DNA from: Roseiterribacter gracilis
GTDB taxonomy: Bacteria > Pseudomonadota > Alphaproteobacteria > BOG-932 > Roseiterribacteraceae
Assembly: GCA_018332375.1 (NCBI GenBank)
Contig: BOPV01000001.1
Coordinates: 2,294,001 to 2,358,000 of the forward strand
Reading direction: 5' to 3'
DNA length: 64,000 bases
This document shows, piece after piece, positions 45,213 through 52,739 of the stretch. Each line of letters starts with the position of its first letter. Position 1 is the stretch's first letter. A program made the translations under genes and the position numbers. The notes under the pieces are model-generated. The model searched no databases. It was not told the DNA's origin and was given only the letters and a program-made list of their open reading frames with translations.

Positions 45213-45246
45213 CAGGGAGCTCCTCGAAGGGGGCGGTGGTGGTGAA

Positions 45247-45276
45247 AACAAAAAACCCTGTCGCAGGCGACAGGGT
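45247..45276 (-). terminator. Intrinsic terminator in the phoH leader
   Basis: On the minus strand ACCCTGTCGC / GCGACAGGGT forms a 10-bp stem with almost no loop (8 bp with a CAGG-type tetraloop) and is followed by TTTTTTGTTTTC. It lies only 35 bases upstream of the phoH start and has no coding gene before it. Confidence 0.85.
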
Positions 45277-45440
45277 CAGACATGACGAACAGCAATGAAA
45301 TCGGCCCAAGCAGGGCATGTGACGACGCACACGGCCGTAGACGACCAAAACGTGCTGGCGGTCGAAGGGGCGGCAATGGCGGCGCTCACCTCTCGCTAGA
45401 TTCGGGGACCGAATCAGTCCCCCACATCGTACGGCACTCA
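45247..45440 (-). ncRNA. Candidate small RNA or attenuated leader upstream of phoH
   Basis: The terminator at 45247-45276 needs a transcript starting further upstream on the minus strand, and no convincing gene lies there. The segment has several hairpins: a TGTG..CACA stem, GCCCtgcttGGGC, and two mutually exclusive stems around 45399-45422 (GATTCGG/CCGAATC versus GGGGAC/GTCCCC). I do not recognise 6S, 4.5S or tmRNA. The 5' end is a guess. The alternative is a premature-termination leader for phoH. Confidence 0.4.
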
Positions 45441-45493
45441 AGACTCCTTGTCAGCCGTGGCGTGGAAGCTCTTGATCTCACAACGAGGTTTCT

Positions 45494-45733
45494 ATGGTCG
45501 ATCGGCAACAACCGAAGCCGCCCGCGGCGGCTTCGCGGATCACGGACGAAGAGAGCGGCATCGACGGATCCGAGGATCTGCGCCGGTCGCTCTTTGCGCT
45601 CGATGCGATGCGCCAGCGCGGCCTGATCGACGAGGCCACTTGGTCGGAACGGCGGCGCGCCTTGCTTGCGGCCGCAGCGGAGGCGCCCGCGACCAATCAC
45701 GGTACTGGCGGTGGGAATAGAGACGGCGGCTAA
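45494..45733 (+). CDS. Small protein with SHOCT-like C-terminal motif
   Basis: A 79-residue soluble protein. After a Pro/Ala-rich N-terminus, residues about 29-60 (LRRSLFALDAMRQRGLIDEA, then TWSERRRALL) resemble the SHOCT short C-terminal domain: a helix, a G-hinge and a second helix. SHOCT units are usually appended to other proteins; here it stands alone. The ATG follows CGAGG. It lies 69 bases before the sigma factor gene in the same direction. Confidence 0.6.
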   Translation: MVDRQQPKPPAAASRITDEESGIDGSEDLRRSLFALDAMRQRGLIDEATWSERRRALLAAAAEAPATNHGTGGGNRDGG

Positions 45734-45802
45734 TACGTCTTCGCGACGCAAGGGGCCACAAAACGCCCCATCAGGGCATGAATTTTCGATGCGGCGGATA
45801 GG

Positions 45803-46399
45803 TTGATCGCTTTTTTTCCCGGACGTGGCGGGCGTGAAACGGACGACAAGCGGAAGGCGGATTCAGATGGGTCCACGACCGAATTCTCGGACCGGCTTCT
45901 CGCGCACCTGCCGCGCTTGCGGCGCTATGCGATCGCACTGACACGCAACATCACGTTGGCGGATGACCTAGTGCAGGATTGTATCGAACGCGCTTGTCGC
46001 AAACAGGATCTGTTGCAGGATCCCGAACGGCTGATGGGCTGGCTGCGCACAACGCTGATCAATTTGTATCGCGACAATCTGCGGCGCGAACGCCGTCGTG
46101 GCGTGCCCATCGAACTCGACGCGGTCCTCGATCTCGCCGGCAACGATCCGATTCCGTCGGATTGGCTTGCGATGAAAGAACTCGCCGGCGCGCTGGATCT
46201 TTTGTCGCCCGACCATCGCGAAATTCTTCTACTGGCTGCGCTCGAAGATCTTTCGTATCGCGAGATCGCCGACACGCTGCGCCTGCCGATCGGTACCGTC
46301 ATGTCGCGCCTGTCGCGCGCCCGCGCCCAGCTGCGCGATGCGCTCGAACGCGGCGACGTAACGCCCTCCTCCATTCGCAGCGTCGGAGGTTCACCGTGA
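45803..46399 (+). CDS. ECF-type RNA polymerase sigma factor
   Basis: A 198-residue sigma-70 family factor with only regions 2 and 4. Region 2 spans about 32-95 (RRYAIALTRNITLADDLVQD, GWLRTTLINLYRDNLRRERR). Region 4 spans about 130-180 (LLSPDHREILLLAALEDLSY, REIADTLRLPIGTVMSRLSR). The start is a TTG at 45803, the only in-frame option before region 2. The stop overlaps the anti-sigma start (GTGA), a classic cis-paired arrangement. Confidence 0.9.
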   Translation: MIAFFPGRGGRETDDKRKADSDGSTTEFSDRLLAHLPRLRRYAIALTRNITLADDLVQDCIERACRKQDLLQDPERLMGWLRTTLINLYRDNLRRERRRGVPIELDAVLDLAGNDPIPSDWLAMKELAGALDLLSPDHREILLLAALEDLSYREIADTLRLPIGTVMSRLSRARAQLRDALERGDVTPSSIRSVGGSP

Positions 46400-47154
46400 A
46401 GCACCACGCCGCCGTGACCGACATCGACCTCAACGCCTATCTCGATTGCGAGCTCGATGAAGCGCGCCGCGCCGAGATCGAAGCGCTGATCGAATCCACG
46501 CCCGAACTGGCCGAACGCGTCGCGCTGTACCGCGCCGACACAGCGCGCATCGCGCGGCTGCACGCACCGCTGCAGGATCTGCCGATTCCACCGCGCCTGC
46601 TCGAAGCGGTACGTCGTGGCACCGCCCCGCGCCCGGCGCGCCGGCTGGCGCCGGTTTGGGCCGGCCTGTCTGCTGCCGCCGTTCTGTTGCTTGCGGTGTG
46701 GATCGCGCCTTCGCTGCGCACCGCGCCCGAACCGCTGGTCGCCGAAGCCTTGGCCGTGCGCAGCGGGAAGACCAATCCCGTGCGCGAGATTTCCGCGGCG
46801 CAATTGGCGTCGATCGACGCGCGCGACGCGGTTCTACAGACCGCCTTGAGCTTGCCAGTCCGCGTGCCGGATCTCGAACGCGCCGGTTTCGAACTGGCGC
46901 GGATGCAGCTGTTCGACGAAAGCACCGAACGCAAAGCGGTGCAGCTCACCTATCGCGACCAGAAAGCACGGTCCTTCACCGTCTATCTGCGCGGTCCGGC
47001 CGGCGGCGACCGGTTCGATCTGCAGCAGCATGCAAATCTGCAAGTCTGCATCTGGCAGAACGACTCGCTTGGCGTCGTGATGTTGGGCGGCGACATGACC
47101 GCACGCGAGATGCTGCGCGTCGCGACTTTGACCTACGGCGACTTGGAATTCTGA
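46396..47154 (+). CDS. Membrane-anchored anti-sigma factor
   Basis: A 252-residue protein. The N-terminal anti-sigma part (about 1-75; DIDLNAYLDCELDEARRAEI, LIESTPELAERVALYRADTA) is cytoplasmic and lacks the HxxxCxxC zinc motif of ZAS domains. One transmembrane helix lies at about 88-106 (VWAGLSAAAVLLLAVWIAP) and the rest is periplasmic. It overlaps the sigma gene by four bases (GTG start). It presumably holds the sigma factor inactive until a periplasmic signal; that signal is unknown. Confidence 0.86.
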   Translation: MKHHAAVTDIDLNAYLDCELDEARRAEIEALIESTPELAERVALYRADTARIARLHAPLQDLPIPPRLLEAVRRGTAPRPARRLAPVWAGLSAAAVLLLAVWIAPSLRTAPEPLVAEALAVRSGKTNPVREISAAQLASIDARDAVLQTALSLPVRVPDLERAGFELARMQLFDESTERKAVQLTYRDQKARSFTVYLRGPAGGDRFDLQQHANLQVCIWQNDSLGVVMLGGDMTAREMLRVATLTYGDLEF

Positions 47155-47158
47155 CGCG

Positions 47159-48523
47159 CTAGTCTGGCGTTTCGCGTGCCAGTCCTTCGGGCGAGAACAC
47201 CAGATCGCCTTGCGGTGCTTCGTGCTTGTACTGCACCGGCTCGTCGTTGAAAGCGAAGGCAAAGACATAGCCGCCGCCAACCAGGTCGTACGTGATGTGC
47301 GAGCCGAGAACGACAGCCGGTAAATCGGGAACGAGATACATCGTGCCGTGGCTGAACTTCCACAAACGCCCGTCTGCGTCCCACGCATCGGCGTAGACCG
47401 CGAACCAAGTATCTTCGTCGAGATAGAAGCGACGCTTCGGCACGATGTGGCGCTTGCCCGCCGCCAAGGTCGCTTCAACGACCCAAACGCGGTGCAACTC
47501 ATACCGCAGCGCGCCGTTGCGCAAATGGCCGGGCCCGACCACGTCGGCAACCGGTTTGCGATGAAAGCCGTTGTTGTTGTACGGCACGATCATCTCGCGC
47601 TTGCCGAGCAAGCGGAATTCGTAGCGATCGGGGCTGCCGCTATAGACGTAATAGTCGTCGAAACTTTCAATGCCGGCGCCGTCGGGCGTTGGCGTGTCGT
47701 ACGACAAAAGCGGCGAGCGGCGCACACGACGTTCGCGCGGCAGATACTGCCAGGCCTGAATTGGTTGCCGCGCCAGATCGACCGGTTGCCACAATAGATA
47801 CCCGCGACCAGCCAAAGATGGCGGCCCGTCACTCATCTCGCGCCGTTTGAACGAATAGCCGGCGAAATTGCCGAGGCTTGCGCTTGGATCGTAGTAGGGA
47901 AATTCGACGCGCTCGTGATAGGCGTTGGTGCGCTCCAACCTGCCATCGGCGGCGATAAAATAATTGCTGACATGACCGGCGCGTGCCACGCCCCAGAAGG
48001 CGAGCAGATGGTTCCAGATCGCCTCAAACCCGTCGCGCGGGATCGGAAACGGAACGCCACCGATCGCGCCGTCGACGCCGGCTGCAATTCCTTGTGCACC
48101 TGCATGCGCGCGGGCGGCATTGACGCGGATATTGTCGTAGATGCGCGTCGGCAAAGCGGCGGTGCGATGCGTCGAATAGACGTCGATCCGGTAGGCGGGA
48201 TCGCGCGCGAACAACGCTTTTTGCCCTTCGGGCAGGCGGTCGGCAAACCGGTCGAGATTGGCGGCGGTGATCGAATAGAGCGGCTTTTCGCCGGCAAAGG
48301 GATCGATCCGCGGCGCGCCGATCACATAGCCAGGCGGCACCGTCGTATAGCCGCCGGTCCAGGCGGGAATGGTCCCGTCGCGATTGCCCGCACGCTCGGC
48401 CCCGACCGGCGTCAGGCTACGGCCGAGTTCCGCTATTTGTTCGGGCGGCGCCGATGCAACGCTTGCCCCTGTCCAAACGAACAGAGCGGCAGCACAGCAG
48501 ACAAGGCGGAGTGTTCGGGTCAT
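47159..48523 (-). CDS. DUF1329 family periplasmic/outer membrane-associated protein
   Basis: A 454-residue exported protein with a signal peptide (about 1-25, TLRLVCCAAALFVWTGASVA). The mature part carries DUF1329 landmarks: LTPVGAERAGNRDGTIPAWT, GGYTTVPPGYVIGAPRIDPF, a repeated series of beta strands, and YDLVGGGYVFAFAFNDEP near the end. DUF1329 proteins fold like lipoprotein carriers and pair genetically with DUF1302 porin-like proteins. The ATG at 48523 is only 18 bases from the divergent DUF1302 start. Confidence 0.88.
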   Translation of the reverse strand: MTRTLRLVCCAAALFVWTGASVASAPPEQIAELGRSLTPVGAERAGNRDGTIPAWTGGYTTVPPGYVIGAPRIDPFAGEKPLYSITAANLDRFADRLPEGQKALFARDPAYRIDVYSTHRTAALPTRIYDNIRVNAARAHAGAQGIAAGVDGAIGGVPFPIPRDGFEAIWNHLLAFWGVARAGHVSNYFIAADGRLERTNAYHERVEFPYYDPSASLGNFAGYSFKRREMSDGPPSLAGRGYLLWQPVDLARQPIQAWQYLPRERRVRRSPLLSYDTPTPDGAGIESFDDYYVYSGSPDRYEFRLLGKREMIVPYNNNGFHRKPVADVVGPGHLRNGALRYELHRVWVVEATLAAGKRHIVPKRRFYLDEDTWFAVYADAWDADGRLWKFSHGTMYLVPDLPAVVLGSHITYDLVGGGYVFAFAFNDEPVQYKHEAPQGDLVFSPEGLARETPD

Positions 48524-48541
48524 GCGCGGGCTCGGCTGAGA

Positions 48542-50125
48542 ATGCCATTCGCACGCTTGGGCAACCAGCGCTTCTGCGCCGCACTGGCGCTGATCGTTGG
48601 CTTTGCCGCGCCCGCGACAAGCGCGACCTTGGAAACCGGCAGCGACGTCACAGTGCGCTGGGATACGACGGTCCTGCTGTCGACGTTGCTCCAGCCCGGG
48701 AAAGCCGCGCTCAATCTGCGCAATTACTGCGGCGGCACCGCTGCCACGGCGCGCGAACATGATTGCACCTACGGCGAAGGGTTGCGTCGCGGACGGATCG
48801 ACCTGACGACGTCGCTCGATCTCAGCGCAGGCTCGTTCGGCGCGCATGTCGGTGTGTCGAGTTGGTACGACGCAGTCGATCGCCAGTACGAAAGCAACGG
48901 ACTCGACCCGTCGGCGCATGGCGGTCAGGCGATCGAGTTTGCCGAAACCTATCTGCGCGGCGAGTTCGACCTTGCCGGCGATCGTGTATCGACGCGCGTC
49001 GGCCGGCAGTTGCTGGTCTGGGGCGAGACGTTGTTCGCAACCAGCAACGGCATCGCCGCGGCGCAGGCGCCGGTCGATCTCTACCGGCCGCAAACCCATG
49101 GCGCTTATGGCGGTGCGGATTCGTTTTTGCCGGTCAACCAGATCTCGGTGAATTGGCAGCGCGCCGACGGCTGGTCGGTCGAAGCCTATGCGCAACTGGA
49201 ATGGCGGCGCAGCCGCATCGATCCGCACGACGCCTATGCCGGCGCCAGCGACGTGTTGGGCGCCGAAGGAAATCGCGCTTTCGCACTCGACACCAGCGAC
49301 ACGACAACACCGGTCTATACGCGCCTCACCGATCACAAGCCACGCGACATCGGGCAATTCGGCGTCGCGCTGCGCGGGCAGATCGCCAATCTCGATGTCG
49401 GCTTCTACGCCATTCGCTACGACGCGAAGACGCCGACTGTGTTGATCCAACCCGGCCGCTTCGCGCCGGCATCGTACCGGCTCGACTATGTACGCGGCAT
49501 CGAGCTGTACGGGCTCAGCGTCGCGGGACCGCTCGGCGAAGCGGGCGTCGGGTTTGAATTGTCGGCGCGTCGCGGCGTGCCTTTGGTCAATGGCGGCATC
49601 GCACTGCCGGCCGGCACCAACATCGCAATCGTCGCGCCGCGCAGCATCGAGCCGATCGGCGACGCGTTGCAGGCTCAATTTTCGTGGCTGCAGAAGCTGT
49701 CGCCCTCGTCGCTATTCTTCAACGGCGCGGATTGGAGCGGCGAGATCACCGCCAACCAACTTCTCAGCCGCAACAACGTGGCGCAGCTGCGCAATTTCGA
49801 TCGCACCAAATTTGCGGCATCGATCCGCACGGTTCTGGCACCGCATATTTTCCAGGCGCTGCCGCATCTCGATCTCAGCCTGCCTTTCGGGGCCGGCTAT
49901 AATTTCGTCGGCCTGTCTTCGATCGATCCGACGATGAATCGCGGCACGGGCGATCTGAGTGCCGGGATCCGCGCCGATTTCGAACAAGCCTGGCGCGCCG
50001 AGCTGACTTTCACGCATTACTTTGGACGCGTGAAAAACGACACGACCGGGCTTGGTATCGGCGGCGCGCCGCAGCGCCTGTCGAATTGGGATTCGATCCA
50101 GATCACGCTCCAGCGCAGCTTTTAG
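48542..50125 (+). CDS. DUF1302 family outer membrane protein
   Basis: A 527-residue predicted outer membrane beta barrel with a signal peptide (about 1-28, RFCAALALIVGFAAPATSA). The barrel has alternating strands ending in a terminal phenylalanine (QITLQRSF), and RVGRQLLVWGETLFATSNGI and PVNQISVNWQRADGWSVEAY match DUF1302. The ATG at 48542 places the signal peptide at the N-terminus; longer frames overlap the divergent DUF1329 gene. The pair is thought to act in export or uptake of hydrophobic compounds; substrate unknown. Confidence 0.86.
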   Translation: MPFARLGNQRFCAALALIVGFAAPATSATLETGSDVTVRWDTTVLLSTLLQPGKAALNLRNYCGGTAATAREHDCTYGEGLRRGRIDLTTSLDLSAGSFGAHVGVSSWYDAVDRQYESNGLDPSAHGGQAIEFAETYLRGEFDLAGDRVSTRVGRQLLVWGETLFATSNGIAAAQAPVDLYRPQTHGAYGGADSFLPVNQISVNWQRADGWSVEAYAQLEWRRSRIDPHDAYAGASDVLGAEGNRAFALDTSDTTTPVYTRLTDHKPRDIGQFGVALRGQIANLDVGFYAIRYDAKTPTVLIQPGRFAPASYRLDYVRGIELYGLSVAGPLGEAGVGFELSARRGVPLVNGGIALPAGTNIAIVAPRSIEPIGDALQAQFSWLQKLSPSSLFFNGADWSGEITANQLLSRNNVAQLRNFDRTKFAASIRTVLAPHIFQALPHLDLSLPFGAGYNFVGLSSIDPTMNRGTGDLSAGIRADFEQAWRAELTFTHYFGRVKNDTTGLGIGGAPQRLSNWDSIQITLQRSF

Positions 50126-50209
50126 CCGTAGGCGCAGAGCAGCCATCGCGGACGGACAAGCAATCAAAGCTTTACAGGCGCAACACAGCGCCACCAGAAC
50201 AGACGCGCC

Positions 50210-51409
50210 ATGTCGACAGCGCGCCCGGTCTCTCGCCTTTCCCTGTTGCTGACCTTGGGTGCGCTGACTGCAGCCGCGCCGCTGTCGGTCGACATGTATC
50301 TGCCAAGCCTGCCGACCTTGACGCAGGTCTTCGGCGTCGACGCGGCGCGCGCGCAACTGACCTTGGCGTCGTTCTTCATCGGCTTTGCTGGCGGCCAGTC
50401 GATCTACGGTCCGCTGGCTGACCGGTTCGGCCGCAAACGCCCGTTGATGGCGGGGCTGCTTCTGTTTGCGCTGGCCTCGGTCGGCTGTGCCTTGGCACCA
50501 ACCATCGGCGTGTTGATCGCGTTGCGCTTGGTACAAGCAATTGGTGCCTGTGCCGGCGGCGTGATTTCGCGCGCAATGGTGCGCGATCTGTTTCCGCCAG
50601 CCGAAGCAGCGAATTTGTTTTCGAGCCTGATGCTGGTGATGGGTGTAGCACCCTTGCTGGCGCCCTTGCTCGGCGGCTGGTTGCTCGATCTGTTCGGCTG
50701 GGCGTCGATCTTCTGGCTGCTGGCAATTCTCGGCGGCGCTGCATGCATCGCGACCTTTGCGCTGCTGCCGGAAACCCATCAACCGGATCCGTCGCGCCCT
50801 TTCGCGCTTGGCAGCGCGCTGCGCGTCTATGCGCGCTTGCTCAGCGATCGCTACTTTCTTGCCTATGCGCTTGCGGGCGGGCTCAGCATGGCGGGCATGT
50901 TCGCCTATATCGCGGGCGTGCCGTTCGTGTTGATCGACATCTATCACGTGCCGCCGCAGCAATTCGGGCTGTTCTTCGCTGTCAACGTGATTGCGCTGAT
51001 CGGCGCGGCCCAGTTCAACCGCCTGGCGTTGAAACGCCTGTCGCAGCAGCAAGTGATCCGCCGCGCCTTGTTCGTGCAGCTGTTGGCCGGACTTACGCTG
51101 TTCGCGCTGGGCTCGACCGGCACGTTCGGCCTGTATGGAATCGTGGTGCCGTTGTTCGTCTTCGCTGGATCGATCGGATTCGTGACGCCGAATTCAACGA
51201 CGATGGCGATGGCGCCGTACGGGCGCGATGCCGGCAGCGCATCAGCGCTGCTGGGTACGATTCAATTTACGCTGGCGGCAATCATGGCCAGCACGGTCGG
51301 CGCACTGGAAGATCACACGGCACGACCGATGACGATCGTCATCGCAAGCTGCTCGATTGCGGGCGTGATTTGCTTCGCGGTCCTGCGGCCGCGAAGCGCC
51401 ATCGTTTAG
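50210..51409 (+). CDS. Bcr/CflA family MFS drug exporter
   Basis: A 399-residue major facilitator with 12 predicted helices. The loop 2-3 motif is GPLADRFGRKRPLMAGLLLF, and motif C-like ALRLVQAIGACAGGVISRAM marks the drug:H+ antiporter 1 group; the N-terminus APLSVDMYLPSLPTL is typical of Bcr. It probably exports small drugs or dipeptides at the inner membrane. The 3' end overlaps convergent nrdB by four bases. Confidence 0.93.
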   Translation: MSTARPVSRLSLLLTLGALTAAAPLSVDMYLPSLPTLTQVFGVDAARAQLTLASFFIGFAGGQSIYGPLADRFGRKRPLMAGLLLFALASVGCALAPTIGVLIALRLVQAIGACAGGVISRAMVRDLFPPAEAANLFSSLMLVMGVAPLLAPLLGGWLLDLFGWASIFWLLAILGGAACIATFALLPETHQPDPSRPFALGSALRVYARLLSDRYFLAYALAGGLSMAGMFAYIAGVPFVLIDIYHVPPQQFGLFFAVNVIALIGAAQFNRLALKRLSQQQVIRRALFVQLLAGLTLFALGSTGTFGLYGIVVPLFVFAGSIGFVTPNSTTMAMAPYGRDAGSASALLGTIQFTLAAIMASTVGALEDHTARPMTIVIASCSIAGVICFAVLRPRSAIV

Positions 51410-52368
51410 TCGAACGCCTCATCCCAAGAACCGCGCGTTGCGGCTTTGGAGTACTCGGTCGCGCGCGCTTCGAAGAAGTTCGCGTGTTCGACGCCGTTCA
51501 GGATCTGGTCCATCCACGGCAGCGGATTTGATTCGGTGCGATAGATCGGCTGCAGGCCAAGCTGAGTCAGGCGACGATCAGCGATGTAGCGGATATAGGC
51601 TTTCACGTCCGCGGCCGTCATGCCTTCGATGCCGCCCATTTCAAAGGCGAGATCGATGAACGCGTCTTCGTGCGTCACGATGGTTTCGCAAGCGACGTAG
51701 ATCTCGCGCTGCAGATCCGGCGTCCAGATCTCGGCGTTCTCGTCGATGAAGGTGCGGAACAGACGGATCATCGACGCGGCGTGCAGCGACTCGTCGCGCA
51801 CCGACCACGACACGATCTGGCCCATGCCCTTCATCTTGTTGAAGCGCGGAAAGTTCATCAGCACGGCGAACGACGCGAACAGCTGCAGACCTTCGGTGAA
51901 GGCACCAAACACCGCCATCGTCTTGGCGATGTCTTCTTTGCTGTCGACGTTGAAGCCCTGCATGTAGTCGAACTTGTCCTTCATCTCCTTGTAGTGGAGG
52001 AAGGCCGAGTATTCGGTCTCGGGCATGCCGATCGTGTCGAGCAGATGGCTGTAGGCAGCGATGTGCACCGTCTCGATGTTCGAGAAGGCAGCCAGCATCA
52101 TCTGCACTTCAGTCGGCTGAAACACCCGGCTGTAATGCTTCATGTAGCAGTTGTTCACCTCGACGTCGGCCTGGGTGAAAAACCGGAAAATATGGGTCAG
52201 CAGATTCCGTTCGGAATCGGTGAGCTTGGTCGCCCAATCCTTCACGTCGTCCGCCAACGGCACTTCTTCCGGCAGCCAGTGAATGCGCTGCTGCATCATC
52301 CAGGCGTCATACGCCCACGGATACCGGAACGGCTTGTAAACGTGATTCGGCGTGAGAAGTGTCGACAT
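51406..52368 (-). CDS. nrdB: Ribonucleotide reductase class I beta subunit
   Basis: The radical-generating subunit, 320 residues. The diiron and tyrosyl radical site is conserved: FFTQADVEVNN (first carboxylate), NIETVHIAAYSHLLDTI with Glu99, His102 and the radical Tyr106, and RDESLHAASMIRLF for the second half. There is no N-terminal ATP cone. It is separated from nrdA by a small unknown gene. It pairs with NrdA to make deoxynucleotides. Confidence 0.94.
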   Translation of the reverse strand: MSTLLTPNHVYKPFRYPWAYDAWMMQQRIHWLPEEVPLADDVKDWATKLTDSERNLLTHIFRFFTQADVEVNNCYMKHYSRVFQPTEVQMMLAAFSNIETVHIAAYSHLLDTIGMPETEYSAFLHYKEMKDKFDYMQGFNVDSKEDIAKTMAVFGAFTEGLQLFASFAVLMNFPRFNKMKGMGQIVSWSVRDESLHAASMIRLFRTFIDENAEIWTPDLQREIYVACETIVTHEDAFIDLAFEMGGIEGMTAADVKAYIRYIADRRLTQLGLQPIYRTESNPLPWMDQILNGVEHANFFEARATEYSKAATRGSWDEAFD

Positions 52369-52422
52369 GGGCGCAGGACTCGAAGCGGCGGACGAAAGGG
52401 AACGATGACTCAGCCGCTCGAG

Positions 52423-52698
52423 TCAGTGCAACGGAAACAAATACGGTTCCTGCGGGCGTGTCGTGGGTGCTACCGCCGGCTTGCGGAACAGGTCGGGGAA
52501 TTCCTCGACCAGATCATGTTCGCCATGCGCGATCAGAAACTCACGCGCTTCCGCGGCGGTCAGTTCGCGCGCGGCACCACGGCCCACAAGCGCAAACCGT
52601 TCGTCCTGCGTCAGAAGCAGTGTGGCAGTGCCGCGATAGAGCGGCGTGCAGCTTTCGATATCGATCATGACTTCACCCAGGCGGAACGTGCGGGCCAT
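52423..52698 (-). CDS. Small uncharacterised protein between nrdA and nrdB
   Basis: A 91-residue soluble protein. It begins MARTFRLGEVMIDIESCTPL, continues YRGTATLLLTQDERFALVGR and has an acidic helical second half (ELTAAEAREFLIAHGEHDLV) and a proline-rich end. I recognise no family. It lies 41 bases after the nrdA stop and 54 bases before the nrdB start in the same direction, so it is almost certainly in the same transcript. It could be an accessory or regulatory factor for the reductase, or an unrelated insertion. Confidence 0.72.
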   Translation of the reverse strand: MARTFRLGEVMIDIESCTPLYRGTATLLLTQDERFALVGRGAARELTAAEAREFLIAHGEHDLVEEFPDLFRKPAVAPTTRPQEPYLFPLH

Positions 52699-52739
52699 GT
52701 CAGGGACCCCTCTTGTAGGCTCGAACGCGAGAGCGGCCG

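Noticed and set aside
45247..45440. 6S RNA, 4.5S RNA or tmRNA upstream of phoH
   Set aside because: I could not form the closed-bubble 6S shape, find the SRP GGAA tetraloop motif, or find a tRNA-like end with a tag frame. It is kept only as an unclassified candidate.
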